64,000 bases of DNA, from NCBI GenBank assembly GCA_023374045.1, contig CM041776.1, forward strand, positions 317,676,722 to 317,740,721. Direction: 5' to 3'. Under the pieces are notes generated by a model, which saw nothing but the letters and a program-made list of their open reading frames with translations, had not been told where the DNA came from and made no database searches. The stretch's first letter is position 1. Each line of letters starts with the position of its first letter. Positions 31,807 through 44,610 of the stretch are shown piece by piece. Both the position numbers and the translations under genes were made by a program. The DNA is from Limonium bicolor (Eukaryota; Streptophyta; Magnoliopsida; Caryophyllales; Plumbaginaceae).

Positions 31807-34800
31807 TGTAATACCCCTACCGCTAATACTGTTACTACCGCCAATCACAACGTACTTACATACCTTCGCAGCGGATCTTACATACACACGGTGGGTGATA
31901 CAATGCCATTAGCCACCCACGTGACTAACAAGGCTACTACTACTACTACTACAGCATCGGTCTGATGGACCGGAATATCCGAGTGCTACACAAATACTAT
32001 CCTTACTACAACTACAACCAAGTACTACAACTTCCCATTCAATACAATGCTCCATAAGTTCAATACAATATAATACACCAAGTTTACTAAGATCCTTATA
32101 CAAATACAATACCACTTTCAATTTCATACATACTCATCAAGAGTCTAGTATCTACCCATTCCTCACAAGCTACCTACTTTCTAAGTACAAGGTATACCCC
32201 TTGGTACACTTCTACAACAAGGCTACAAGCCTTATACAATTTACTACTATCTACATTTCACTCCTAGCTATCCAAACTTAGCTGTCGGTCTCTTACAGTG
32301 ATCATGTCCGCTTCGGGTATCTGCACACTAAAAACGTTGCCCCTAGGGGCTCAGCTTTCGCTGCATATGACTTCCGCATACCCCGCGTACTAGCGAGGGT
32401 ACGCCAACCACTTGGTCGAATACTACATTCATTTTTATGCATACATGCTTTCATACATCATACTACAATACTACACAAGGAATACATACATACACTTCAA
32501 TACATACAAGGAAGACAATACCGGTCAACCAATACATACTTACCTTCTTCCGAAATACACATACACAATTCATACACAATACTCAATACTTGTTAGCTCC
32601 ATTTGTCCACCCGGGTTAATCGGGTGGAGATTACTCTTTACTCGGGGTCAATGACTTACACCAGCCAAGACCATTACTCATACAATACTTACTTTACTTA
32701 CTTACTCAAGTCAAGTCGTCGGGACCTCCGGCCCAGGGACTACTCTGTCCCACCACCGGGATTTACTTGGTTCACTAATCCAGGATGCTACCCATTTAAG
32801 GGGTTTGGGCCATGGACCAGCTTAAGAACCAGGAATCGGATCCAACCTCTTGTGTCTCCTCGTCCTCACGCGTGGCTGAAACTATATCGGACTTCTACTC
32901 ATTCCAATTTACTCAATACTTACGAGTTAGGTAGTTAGGAATTAGTAGAAGTCCCCATCCAAGCCCAGATACACAAATACAATTGCTCATATACACATCC
33001 CTACAAGATACAATACAATACAACAGTACAATACATTACGAATTCACTTCATCTTCATCCACATATTTCATGAATTATACAACTAGTGTTCAAGACAATA
33101 TATTCAAAACAACCAAAGCAAGCACAAGTAAGTGCAATATAGTCCGATTCATGCATTTATCTTATTTAGGTGATCAAATAAGCACACATATCAGGGTAAC
33201 CAGGTGGATACAGAGTATGAAGAAATCATACCTTTTTCCAGAATTTACTTTACCCCCCCGGGTGTTCCCTTGTTCCTTTGGTTCGCTCTCGTTCCTCGAG
33301 TCTCATTCTTGAACCTCCGGCTACATGCCAATGGTCCATTAAGACTAAGCATTTCACTACATGCATAATTACTACTCCCGTACTTACCCCCCGTTATCCG
33401 TTATTTCGGTTTAACTTAACGTTCTTAACTTACAATTTTCTTAATTACTTCTCATACTTGTTTACACCTCTTAGGGCCTCTAAACATCATTAATCATAAT
33501 ACTTATCTTATACTATCATTATCATTCATTACCTTACCTTAAAACCCACTTAATAGGCTTAAGACCATTTTTTGGTGTTGCGGGACCTGTCCTGGTCCTT
33601 AGTCCCGGACCACACTGGTCTAAAGTCTCGGCTGAATTTTTTTATGGTCCGGGACCTTGTCCCCATCTCAATCCCGGACCAGGTGTTTGTTCAAACTCTC
33701 GGCAAGATTTCCATTTTGGTCCGGGAGTTTATACACCACTTAAGTTCCCGGACCTGTATTTTACTTAAGTCACGGCATGTTTCAAGGGGTGGTCCGGGTC
33801 CTTGTATGGGACTTAAGTCCCGGACCACCCTACTTACAACTCTCGGCCTGAATTTTATACTAATCCGGGACTTAGTCATGGACTTAAGTCCCGACCCTGC
33901 TATATTTTCTAAGATTTACAGTTTTTAAAATATGTTACATTGCTAACTTTGCCTATTTAATTCCCCATTTTTCCTACACTTAATCCCACATGTTTGAGCA
34001 CCTAATTAAGCTTCTAAACATGCTCAAATCCATTACTAACTTCCCACTTCTTTTCATACTAATTCACACCCTTCACCTTCTACATTTTCATTTCAACACT
34101 TGTAAATTCTCCCTAGTTTTGTTTTGCTACAGATTTTGGTTCCTACTTCCTCCATACATTGTCCCATCTCCTTAAACCATTTCCAAGACCTACAATGCAT
34201 TATCTTAGCTCTTCAAGTTCAACACTCATCTTACTAGGTCTTGCACACTAATTTTTCCTAGTTTCTACAATGCATTTCTACACTTCTTGCTGCAGATTTT
34301 ACACCTTTCTTCCTTCGATACTACAACTACTACTCCATGATTACTAAACATCCCTACTAGCTCCAATACACACCTTGGTTCTCCCATTCACCAAGTCATC
34401 CATAAATGCACAATCCCTACCAAAATTTTGCCATAGTTCACCTACTTTTCTTACTTAGCCACATATATCCTTTCTTGCCAAAATCATTCCTAATCTAGCC
34501 ACACCCATACAAGGGTCCTACCAGCACACAAGGCAACACCAATACTCCAATACTTCCATCAAACAACAATACCAATACTCATACACAATTTACTTGGCTT
34601 CAAGGCCTACAATTCACATACTTGCTCACAAATACTCAAACTTCATAAACTTCAATACTAATACAAGATTTTGGGTTCTTTAAATTGGTTTACCCATTCC
34701 CATTACTCTAATGCATTAAATTTAGCATTTAAGAAAGAGCTCTTACCTTAAGCTCTTATTTCCTTCATTTCTTTTCCAATTCTCCTCATTCTCTCTTTCT

Positions 34801-36082
34801 TGCACAAAATCGGTCATATGGGGAATGGAGTTTTCAAACTCCATTCCCATCACCCAAAGCACACAAAACAATTGTAATTAAAATACTAACCCTTAGATTT
34901 ATACTAATTCATTGAAGTGCTTAAACACAATTTCTAGGGTTTACCTTGGAGTGTTTTAGGAGGGATTTTAGCCCTTGGTTCAAGAAGGTGATTCCACCAC
35001 CATTGCAAGGTTGGAGTTATGCTCAAAAGAGAGAGAAAAATAGAGCATTACAAAGGAGGTAAAAATCAGCTACAAAGAATGGTGAAGGAAACTGAGTTTT
35101 TCATGGAGATTCTTACCTTAATGGAGAGAGAGACTCCAAGCTACACATTGATGCTATTTTCTCTTTGAATGGGGAAAACCCATGGAGATGAACTTCCTCA
35201 TTTTGAGATTTTGAAAATATAAAAAGATAGAGCTTGGAGAGAGGAGCAAGAATATGTAATTTATTTTACATTTGGAGCTTAGATGAAGCTTGTACAAGAG
35301 AGGAAGTGAGGGCTGCCATTGGAGGCTGGTGAGGAGCTCAAAAATCGCCCATAATCAGAGAAAGAAGAAGAGAGGAAACAGGAGGGAGGGAGTACTCACG
35401 GTGGGAAAAAGAAAGAATAGGAGAGAGAGAAGAAAAAGTGAGGAACGAGAGTATTTGTTTTACTTTTTGTACTTTATCCCACTTTTGCTTGTTTTGACTT
35501 ATTTTAGTAGCTAACTAGTCATGTGAGAGGGCTGCTTTATTTAATTAAAACCGGTCCCCTATGTACACAAGAGCTGGAGCGTTTTTCGTCTTTTACAGAA
35601 AACGCTCGTTAATTTACCCGGTTTGGCACTATTCACTAACCGGGTCCGTTTATGGAATTTTCTCGTTTCTTTAATTTTATTGGTTATTAAGCTTCCATTA
35701 ATGCTTAATTATTGTTATTTAATGATTTATAATTTTTACGGGTTCGTTTGATCACTTAAAGTCACGTTTTCGGGTTTTCTCAAAAAACGTGCGCTAAAGC
35801 TCTATTAGCTTTTTAATACATTATTTAGATCCGTTTTCTTCGGGAGTTGTTCCCATATATTATTTTGGCCTTATTAAGCCCTAGGAATCCTTATAATACG
35901 CTAACCGAGGTCTCGTACCTCCTATGGTCATTTAACGCTTATTTAGTGTTTTTCGCTTTTTAAGCGTTTCCTCTCTTTTCTTTTGGATTTATTTTTCCTT
36001 ACCAAATTACTTAGGCACTATTAGGATCTTAAATACGGATTATAATAATATTAATCACTATATTTAAGTTCGGGGTATTTTA
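31807..36082 (-). repeat. 3' LTR (element on minus strand)
   Basis: Matches 52140-56449 over its whole length with scattered substitutions and short indels. On the plus strand it opens TGTAATACCCCTACCGC; the outer base pair at the other end has drifted (TA for CA). Small frames such as the one at 35290-35514 occur in both LTRs and are not genes. Confidence 0.93.
33570..33905. repeat. Cluster of GGTCCGGGA/TCCCGGACC inverted motifs in the LTR
   Basis: TTAGTCCCGGACCA, GGTCCGGGACC and ACTTAAGTCCCGGACC recur about ten times in both orientations, allowing several small hairpins. The other LTR has the same cluster at 53935-54270, so it belongs to the element. Role unknown; regulatory or packaging structure is possible. 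Confidence 0.8.
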
Positions 36083-36097
36083 ATCTACCCCCCTTAA
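36083..36097 (-). promoter_or_regulatory. Polypurine tract of the LTR retrotransposon
   Basis: On the minus strand TTAAGGGGGGTAGAT lies directly before the 3' LTR, where second-strand DNA synthesis would be primed. Confidence 0.8.
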
Positions 36098-39000
36098 GAA
36101 ACTTTGTCCTCAAAGTTGTTCAAGGCTATAGGATTACTATACTTACTCATTCATACATGTCTAATACCAAAAGTCATACATTCTCCCTCCTTACAATTTC
36201 CCAAATCCTTTACTCAAGGTTTCCACTTCCCATACCATACAAATACACTACAATCAATCAAATCTGCATTACTACCAACCATCTGGTTCCACTTTATGAA
36301 ATCTATATATACATACAATGCAAAGCTATCCCCAAAGCAATGCAATACGCATTACAATCCCGTAGGCACTCTGGTCATCTAGACACAGGACTCCTCTATG
36401 TCCTGCTGCCCTTGGAATAATACAATATGGTATACTACTATCTTCTCCGGTATAAGCTTCTAACCAGTTTTTCATTCTCTAGTCTAAGGGAATTTCTTTC
36501 AAAACCGCTAATTAGAAATATTTCTAAAGCACACAACTCCAAGTTCCATTTTATATTCATTACTTCTATCCTATGTGTGATTCTTGTGACCACTTGAGGG
36601 GAGCTTCAAGAATCATTCGACCCTGATGTGATTAGCATCAGTGTTAAACTATTTTTCCACCCCAATTTGTGTTCGATTTCCCTTGATCTGATCAGGATCA
36701 AGTTCGACTTCCCACATCAGTTTCAAACAATCAAATAATTTAATTATTTCCATCTTCTATCTTTTTACTCTTCCTAGTCATGATTACAAATTCACACATC
36801 TCCAAAGGATGGAATTCAGTCCATCAATCATCCTCAATCTACTTCCCAAATACTTTACTTCGATATTCAATGCCTAAGCGCTCATTACATCGACTTTCAC
36901 TACTTTCATCCATTACTCTCCATCATCTCAAATATTCTAACTAAAGAATACGATACCTACGGAATCTAATCGTCCTCAATTTGTTTCCAATGATTTACCT
37001 AGGAATACACTACTCATGGACTTCATTCATCAACTACTCTCAATCAATTTATGCTACTTCTTTAAGGGATACAATACTTGTGGAGCTCCGTCCACTACTC
37101 ATTACTCTTCTTTACTAATACTCTTACACTCGGGTTACAAGATGGGTATATTCGTCCTATGGTATTTGCATTTCTCGTGCCTATTTACCACAATTTCAAT
37201 ATGAATGAATACGTATGTTTATTTAACATAGGTACCAATCATCAATTCGATTCTCGTTTGTGCTATGCACATTACAGTTTATATGTTTTATTCATGAAAC
37301 TTACATTAAGCGGTTTTCGCTCTACCCCCCTTAAAAGGGATTACACCCATGTAATCTACCATATGTTATAATTGAACATTGGTTCACTCAATTCGGGCAC
37401 TCTGAAGCTTTTTAGCTTCTCTATGGTTTATTATATACTGTACTCTGGTCAAAGGGTTTTAACCATACTAATGGTTTAGTCCTTGCACCAAGAATTCCTA
37501 TATGAGTTGATTTAACTCATAATTAATTCAGTTCTAGCCTATTAGGCTTCAAGGCATTAATAGCCATTCTATTATACTTACTAGGTACTTTATCTCCTAG
37601 CTAGGCCCACTAGCTTCTACTGCGCGACCCTGATAACTTGGGTTATTCACCCTTTTTGTTATCCTTAATGTGCTACACATCGCCTTTTTATCCCTGTATT
37701 GTGGGAATAAGGTTATTAATAAGTGTGGTATTCTTTTACCGTGTTTGAACTCGATGAGGTTTAGATCTGTAACCAGTTCTTTGGCAATCTATTGTACATA
37801 CTATTCGTGCCTCCACGATTATTCGCTAAATTCCTCCGACTTATTGTCGGGCGAGGTTAAGTCACTACTTAGTTGTAGTGCTTCCTCAGCTGTCAATAGA
37901 TTCTGAATTGTACCAGATCTTCTGGTTCAGTACAAGTGTTCTTTACTTGTATGACCTTGCATTCTCTATGCGTCGGTCCTAGTTACTTTCCTCAGTCTTC
38001 TTTCACTTTTTATTCCAATGGAATTCACATCTTGTGATTGTTAGTGCGCTTTACACTCTTTGTGCTTCTTTGACCTTAGGCTGCACGGTTTGTTGCTGAA
38101 CTTGCTTAACTGGCTTATGCCATGTTGTTGGTGAAAGAAAGGTTTACTACGATTTGCATTTCCTACATTCCTAGCTATCCCATTAGATCATTACTGCGCA
38201 AGTGCAATACCAAAACACTCAGTCATACAGAGTGCAGAGGCGTAAACGCTTGACAGTAAATCACTTATGTGATCGCATATGAATAAATACTTCTGTCTGT
38301 CTTCTCATGCCTATACTCCGTGTCATTTTCTACTACTTTCTCATAGCGGTCGCTTGTTGCGCACCAAATTCTTACTCGTTATACAACATCATTCTTACGG
38401 TCTTCGTTACTGTGGTAGCTTCTCTTTACTCATTGTCATTGTCGTTGGCACTATTTCCCTATGGTGTAAATACACTAGGAGTTTCCTAGTTCGTGTGTAT
38501 GACGGTTGTTGTAGCATACCGCAATATTATTATCTTCCCAATGTGGAGATGTTTTATTGTAATATAAGTTTCATGTGTAGGTTAGCTTACCTCACATTAT
38601 TTCATCATTCATGATACAATTTACCAAGTATCTTGGTTAACCAAGGATGAGATAATTCATCGGGTTACAAGCTCTCTTGAGCGTTGGTCATTCGTGGTGT
38701 TCAATGTGTATTCACATTGCTTGTTTTTGACAATTGCTGTCTTTCCAGTGCTGAGCATTGGTTATAGGCTATAGCTGTGCAGTTTTACCTTTGTATGTAC
38801 ATCACCGGGACATCCCAAGAAACTTCAAGGGTTTTCTGGTCCCGTTCTCCCACTGAGGAGTATTCTATCACTGATAAATGAAGGTTCTTGTTGAGGGGTT
38901 TGTCTCCACTCTTAGGTCTCGTGACAAGGTTTACTATGTTAGTATTTATACAATGGCTCACCACATGCTTGGGTGCATATGGAGTATACTTACTCCTTTA

Positions 39001-40553
39001 AGTCGTAATGGTCTGGAAATGTCTTTTCCTTGTTTAGTCGCCTCTTGGCAATAACTACATGTGCAAGTTTGTTGTTATAGTAGATGGAGCCTTTCCTAAG
39101 GGTTCACATCTCCGCCACATTGGTGGTCTTCGGTTAACGAGGAGTACCTAACTCAAGTTTCCCGTAGTGTCCAAGTGTGGACTTGGCCAATATTGGCATT
39201 ATCACGATTCCTGTGCCTCTGTGCTACCATTGCTACAGAAGGCATGAAGGGTAATTAAAAGCTTCGTCAACTGTATATAGAGTGATGCTCTAGTGACAGT
39301 GACATTGAGGTAACCATTACTCCAAGCCGCTCATTATGTTGAGCTTTAATTGGGTGGTTCAGTCGACAGTCTGTTTGTCGTATGAAGCAATATCTTTTAC
39401 AAGTCTTGTTATTAAATGGTATGGTTTTGCAACCGTTAAAGTTTATATAACGTATTTGGTTTATGGCTTCTGGGCCTTAATGCTGCGAGCTATGCTCTTT
39501 GCAAGCTGCTTATACATGTTTGCACTCCTTGTATACCCCATAGGTTGGAGGTATTACTGGGCTACACGGCTTCGTGACATCACGCTTCCGTTCATAGGAG
39601 GCCCTTTAGGCAGAACGGTATCAATAGGTGCCTCTTAGTCTTTTAGGGTATTTCCTGTTAAGTGAAATCCCTTTGGTGTCCTAACCGAATGTTCGTTCTA
39701 GTTGTCGTGCTCTTATCATGATGCTTTTCGACTGTTGTTAACTCAGACACCCTTCAAGAATTGCTCCTGGGTGTTGTTAGGTTATGCCGTTACATCCGGC
39801 TAGTGTTTATGGTATGTTGTGCCTACTATACCGCCTTGTGGTATTGTATTTTGAGTTATCCCTTTTTGGGTTATAACGTCTCCCGTTCTTAGGTAGACTA
39901 TTTATACCTTCTCCTAGTGTTTAGGCTAGGTTTAAAATTCTCTTCAATGATAGATTATACTTCGTGGTAATCTTGTGATCGCTCTAGGGAACTCCGTCCC
40001 GTTTGTTGAGCATCGTTGTTCACGTTAGGCATTTGCCTTACTGTGTTCAGGCTGGATATACTTTTCCAGCTGTCATGTATTTGCTTGCTGTCCTTGAGGC
40101 ATATCCAATGTCTACACTTACTAGTATGTGCTCTTTGCACCTTCTAGTTCTTATTCCTTATCTACAGATGGATTTTCTGAGTTCCTTTATACTTGATCGT
40201 CTGAGGTGTCCAGCTGTTCTGGTTTGAACTTACTGGTGGTCCGTAGAACGGAGTTGACTACTTCCTGTGTTTCGTACACTACATGTATACATACGTGGGG
40301 TACCTTGTTGATACGTTACCACTTACCCAACTATCTGTCAGGCCCGTAAGCTCCTTCAGAGTGCGGTCGTCCCACATCCCGTATTTGGGTACACTCGTAG
40401 TGCTCGTCACACGCTTAGGTGAAGTATTCTATTATCAACTCCTCTTGTATCATTCTATGATACTCACCGTACTTCTGTTGGTTTGGTTTAAAATCCAAGG
40501 TTTAAAAGAAAGGTTGTGGTTTTGAAAGGAAAATTTGGGTTTTAAAAATCATA
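36098..40553. other. Internal region of the LTR retrotransposon, left part, non-coding
   Basis: About 4.5 kb with only short frames in all readings and no recognisable gag, pol or chromodomain motif. It resumes at 50914 after the CACTA. Confidence 0.6.
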
Positions 40554-40566
40554 CACTAGTAGAAAA

Positions 40567-40815
40567 AGGGGGGCCTATTTCGGCGGTTGTAACCGCCGAA
40601 ATGAGCACCGCCGAAATAGGTGTACCTATCTCGGCGGTTCTTAGAGACAACCGCCGAGATAGACCCATGGGATTGACCGATGCTGAGTTTGACCATGAGT
40701 CTATCTCGGCGGTTTATATAACAACCGCCGAGATAGACTCATGGTCAAACTCAGCATCGGTCAATCCCATGGGTCTATCTCGGCGGTTGTGCTCTAAGAA
40801 CCGCCGAGATAGGGG
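40567..40815. repeat. Left subterminal palindromes of the CACTA
   Basis: Repeats of CTAT(T/C)TCGGCGGTT occur in both orientations. Between about 40647 and 40790 two arms of roughly 67 bp form a near-perfect palindrome around TTTATATAAC. In En/Spm such subterminal repeats bind the TnpA protein. Confidence 0.9.
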
Positions 40816-41125
40816 TATTTTTTTTTTGTTTTTTTCCATCCTAGCTTATATATATATATCACCGCATTTGTTCAATGAGACCTGTAATAAAGCTTCATCC
40901 ATACAGGGAGCTCCAGCACACATTTAAAAGTTATAAAAGCTCCCAATTAATACCAACGACGCACCACAATTTGAGAGTTAACAAAACCAATGCAATTACA
41001 CTTATTTACACACTTTCATTACAAATAAAAAACACATTACAATTCAAATCTACCATTACACCATCCACAAGTGTACAGAGTTACAATTACATACTCAAAA
41101 AGTTCACAAAACATCTTCATGATCA

Positions 41126-44100
41126 TCAATTCATTAAACTTGTGCAGACGAACTCCGACCATTCCTCAAGCATCTCAACAATTTGAGCATCATCATACTG
41201 ACCACCTTTGAACACTTTCGTAAGCCTTGAAAAAAAATGAACATTAATCTAAAACGTACAAGTCTAACAACATGTAAAGATAACTGAAACTTTCAAAGAA
41301 TGTTACCATGTCTAACGAGTGCTCTGGTAAAAGGTTTGCCGCTCCTACTATGTCACTCATGAATCTCATGACATAGTATCCACATTCTGAACCCCCAGGC
41401 TGCACCGGACACTATACAAACGCACATATTGACAGTTATAAACAAGTTTAAACATTATCACAAATTTATCAATTAATAGAGTACCTTGACTAGGTTCCAA
41501 GGGATGTCACGCTTCATTGTTTTATCTGGAGAGATAATGCAGCTCTCATGGAACTATATACATCAGCAATACATATAGTTTTAAGCATCAGTAGCAAGTT
41601 ATGAAACAGTTAATGTTAAGTAATAAAATTGTTGTTTACGATAACAAACTAATTACCCCAGTATTGCGGTGGAGATCTTCGGTCTCTTGGCAGCCTTACC
41701 AAGTGAGTCAAATTGCAAGATTCGTGGGTGCTTCAACATCACTAGCACAATCAATGACCAATGTCGACTGTCCACAAATTACACAATGTGTTGTAATCAT
41801 TAAGCAACTAACACAAACTATATGTTTTAGATAATACTAAGAGAAATAGTCAAATATCATACCCTGAATGATATGGCAGCATAATAAATGACTTGTTAGA
41901 ACATTCAAAGAGGGCATTCGTCATATATGCATAAGGCCTTCCATATCACTTGTCATCTGGACTTCACTGCACATAGCAGGACATAGGAATCCGAATCTGT
42001 GATCTTCATAGACATTGATCGCCTTATCATGCACCCACCTATGAGGCAATATCATTAGTCATTAACTTTTTATTCAAACATCTAATTCATCACCAATCAA
42101 TGAATTCAAAATACAAAAGGTAGAAGTCACTCACATGGCGGCTGACTTGATAATCGACACATTCAACCAATCCCTCCTGAAGCACTCCTCGAAGTCGGAC
42201 ATATACATCCCAAATCGATGTATATCTTCTCCTTGAACTATAAGTGAAATATCCGCTCGGGATCTTCCACAGTGAGGGAATCACAATCAGGTGGTAGCAG
42301 CAACAAGGGAATGCAGAATCTGCATATTAGTCGACAGGCCGGCCAATATTCTTTCTCCACCAAAGCAGGTCTAAGCACAAATTTGTGGATGCCTTTGATT
42401 GCACAGGCGCAATTCTTTTTCCTTTGCCCTTATCAGTCTTCGGTCGGCTCATATCCTATGATATTAGTCTAATTAAGTATATGGATGCAAGGTGGTACAC
42501 CAATAGTTTTATAGCAAGGTTAAGAGTAATACCTGCCCAGGGAGTCTGACCAATCGTACAGGCCACTGCACTGTCGCAGTTTGTGCGGAACGCAAGGTAG
42601 GTCTTTGTGACGGCACCGGTAAACCGACGTCAGCATGCTCTGCAACAAATTCGTCCAGAAGCACTCGTGCATGGTAATGTCGGAGTGGTTCACCGTGCAC
42701 AATATCACTTGGAAGAGAGGGGAAAAGTTTTCCCCATGCAACCATGACCTCTTCTACTCCAATTTGTAAAAACAGATGGCACTCAGTGGGTTCCTGAGTG
42801 TTATGTGGAACTTGTTTAGATAAAAATTGAGAATTCTTCTATGATGATATTAGTGATCAAGTGAAAAATCTAATCGTCATGTACTCAATTGAAATGTTAG
42901 TCTAACCTTTAGAGATGCATAGGGAAACGGATCAGCCGAGTGGACACTACTTCTCACTACCGGTGCACTCTGCTGCTGAATGGGTGACTGATCAACTGGT
43001 GGTCGAGAAACCTCTTGGCTGTCATGCTGCTGTGGCTGAAGCCTTGACATAGCGTGAGCGATCCTCTCGTCGACGTTCTGAGTAATCCTCTGCTCCATCT
43101 CAGCCAACGCTCTCAGGTGCTCCTCGTAGCTAATCGACTTTCCCTGTGCATTCTGGACCCGGGTACGCCAAATGCCTGGCGGATACCAACGTGCCCACCA
43201 AACCCAATGGCACGACCTGGATGATCCTTCTTACCAAGAGCGCGTGTAAGAGGATCATCATTCCTCTGTGAGGTCCAGGTGCCCTGGGTGAGCTGAGAGC
43301 TTAATTCACCCTAATACAACACACAAATACAGTTATTAGTTTAACATAAGTTCATATACAAATGAAATGAACAGTTTGACTAAAATGAAATGATATCACT
43401 TACCATTTGAGCAATAACTGCTCTCGTGGCTTCATCGTATTGAGGATTTTCGGGAGTAGAGTTCTTCGGAATGTGGCTTAACTCCCACACTTTCATTCTT
43501 CTGCCACTGGCATCCAATGAGCCATCCGTGGGCAGATATCCCTTTTGCTCCCATTCTGGTACCCTTTGAGCAATACTTTTTCCACCTAAGTGGTGAGGGT
43601 ACAGATTCTTCTTAGCATTTGCTTGTTGTTGCGCACGGAGAGCCTGCATAAATTAATGGGATCATGTTAAGTGAAATTGAACACAAAAAAACATAAGAAA
43701 TTAAGATTAATTTATGTATGTATGACAATAAAGTGCACCTGGAACTCCGGTGTGTGACGCCTCTCAACAAATTGTAGCCATTGCTCTTCTGTTATGCCCT
43801 CGTAAACCTCCCATGGTGGTCTCTCACCGTCTCCACCATGATCTGGCTCATCTGGATCTTCTGGAGTAGGCATCTTGTAGATGAACTTGTCAGCCAACTT
43901 ATTCTTGTGGTCCCGGAACTGTTTCGACATCGCTGATAGCACATCCTTTTTAAGTGCGGGATCCACGGAGAAACGAGACTACGTACATGATCATTCAGTT
44001 AGTAAAGTAAACATAAATGTTCTATTATTTCACAAAAGATCATAGTAATAATGTAGAGATTTACCTGAAGACGCTGAAACATAGTATCCTTCAATGATTG

Positions 44101-44480
44101 AGGCACTTGCTTCCAGTTGTGGTTTATGTTGCAATATGACTTCACCAAATGGCTACCGTAAGCGGTGAAGTCATTCTTCCCAATTCCATGGGGTTGGTTG
44201 AACTGATTGAAGTCCACCGGTTTTGTAGGAGGGCCCTTGTTAGCCTTCAGCCCACGTGTTGCACCTCTCTTCTTTTGCTTCTTCGCCTCTGGTGGGACAA
44301 CTGACTCCTCTTCGGTCTGCTGTGAAGGGCCAGCCTCAGTCTCTGTACTGCTAACTGGTCCTTCTTCTTCTTTCCTCCTCTTGTGACCCGCTTACTTGGT
44401 CGATGTGCTGTAGCTACAGGGTTCTCCAGTCAGAGAAGCCGTCCAATGGGGTCATCCATAGGGTGATCATCCACTGCAAA
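41126..44480 (-). CDS. CACTA second gene: Transposase_24-like region plus Ulp1/C48-type protease
   Basis: A multi-exon gene read on the minus strand, downstream of the transposase. The start is uncertain: a Lys-rich leader at 44220-44480 shifts frame near 44385. Coding blocks at about 43999-44217 and 43712-43966 (MDPALKKDVLSAMSKQFRDH, ITEEQWLQFVERR) and 43380-43649 resemble Transposase_24 of plant CACTA proteins. 42509-42800 resembles the DUF8039 domain that often follows. The last exons (41655-41767, 41485-41553, 41307-41411, 41126-41225) form a Ulp1-like cysteine protease: His in RHWSLIVLV (41761-41763), Asp in LQFDSLG (41707-41709), Gln in VQPG and Cys in SECGYYVMRF (41382-41384), ending EWSEFVCTSLMN-stop. 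Ulp1 enzymes remove SUMO; the substrate here is unknown. The exon structure between 41900 and 42480 is not resolved. Confidence 0.7.
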
Positions 44481-44610
44481 AAAAATAACAAAGCATTTTC
44501 ATCAGATAAAGTCATAACATAAATACTATGATGCATAACAATAACAGTTAAGATGACATTACAGTCTACATTCTACTAACAACATTACCTTTCACGTACA
44601 AAAACATAAA

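Noticed and set aside
32412..33312. Several 80-110 codon frames in the LTR, also at 52749-53288
   Set aside because: They lie in both LTRs with frame differences between the copies and resemble no protein.
38279..38614. A 111-codon plus-strand frame in the retrotransposon interior
   Set aside because: Opposite to the element's direction, no domain, and hydrophobic composition typical of chance frames in T-rich sequence.
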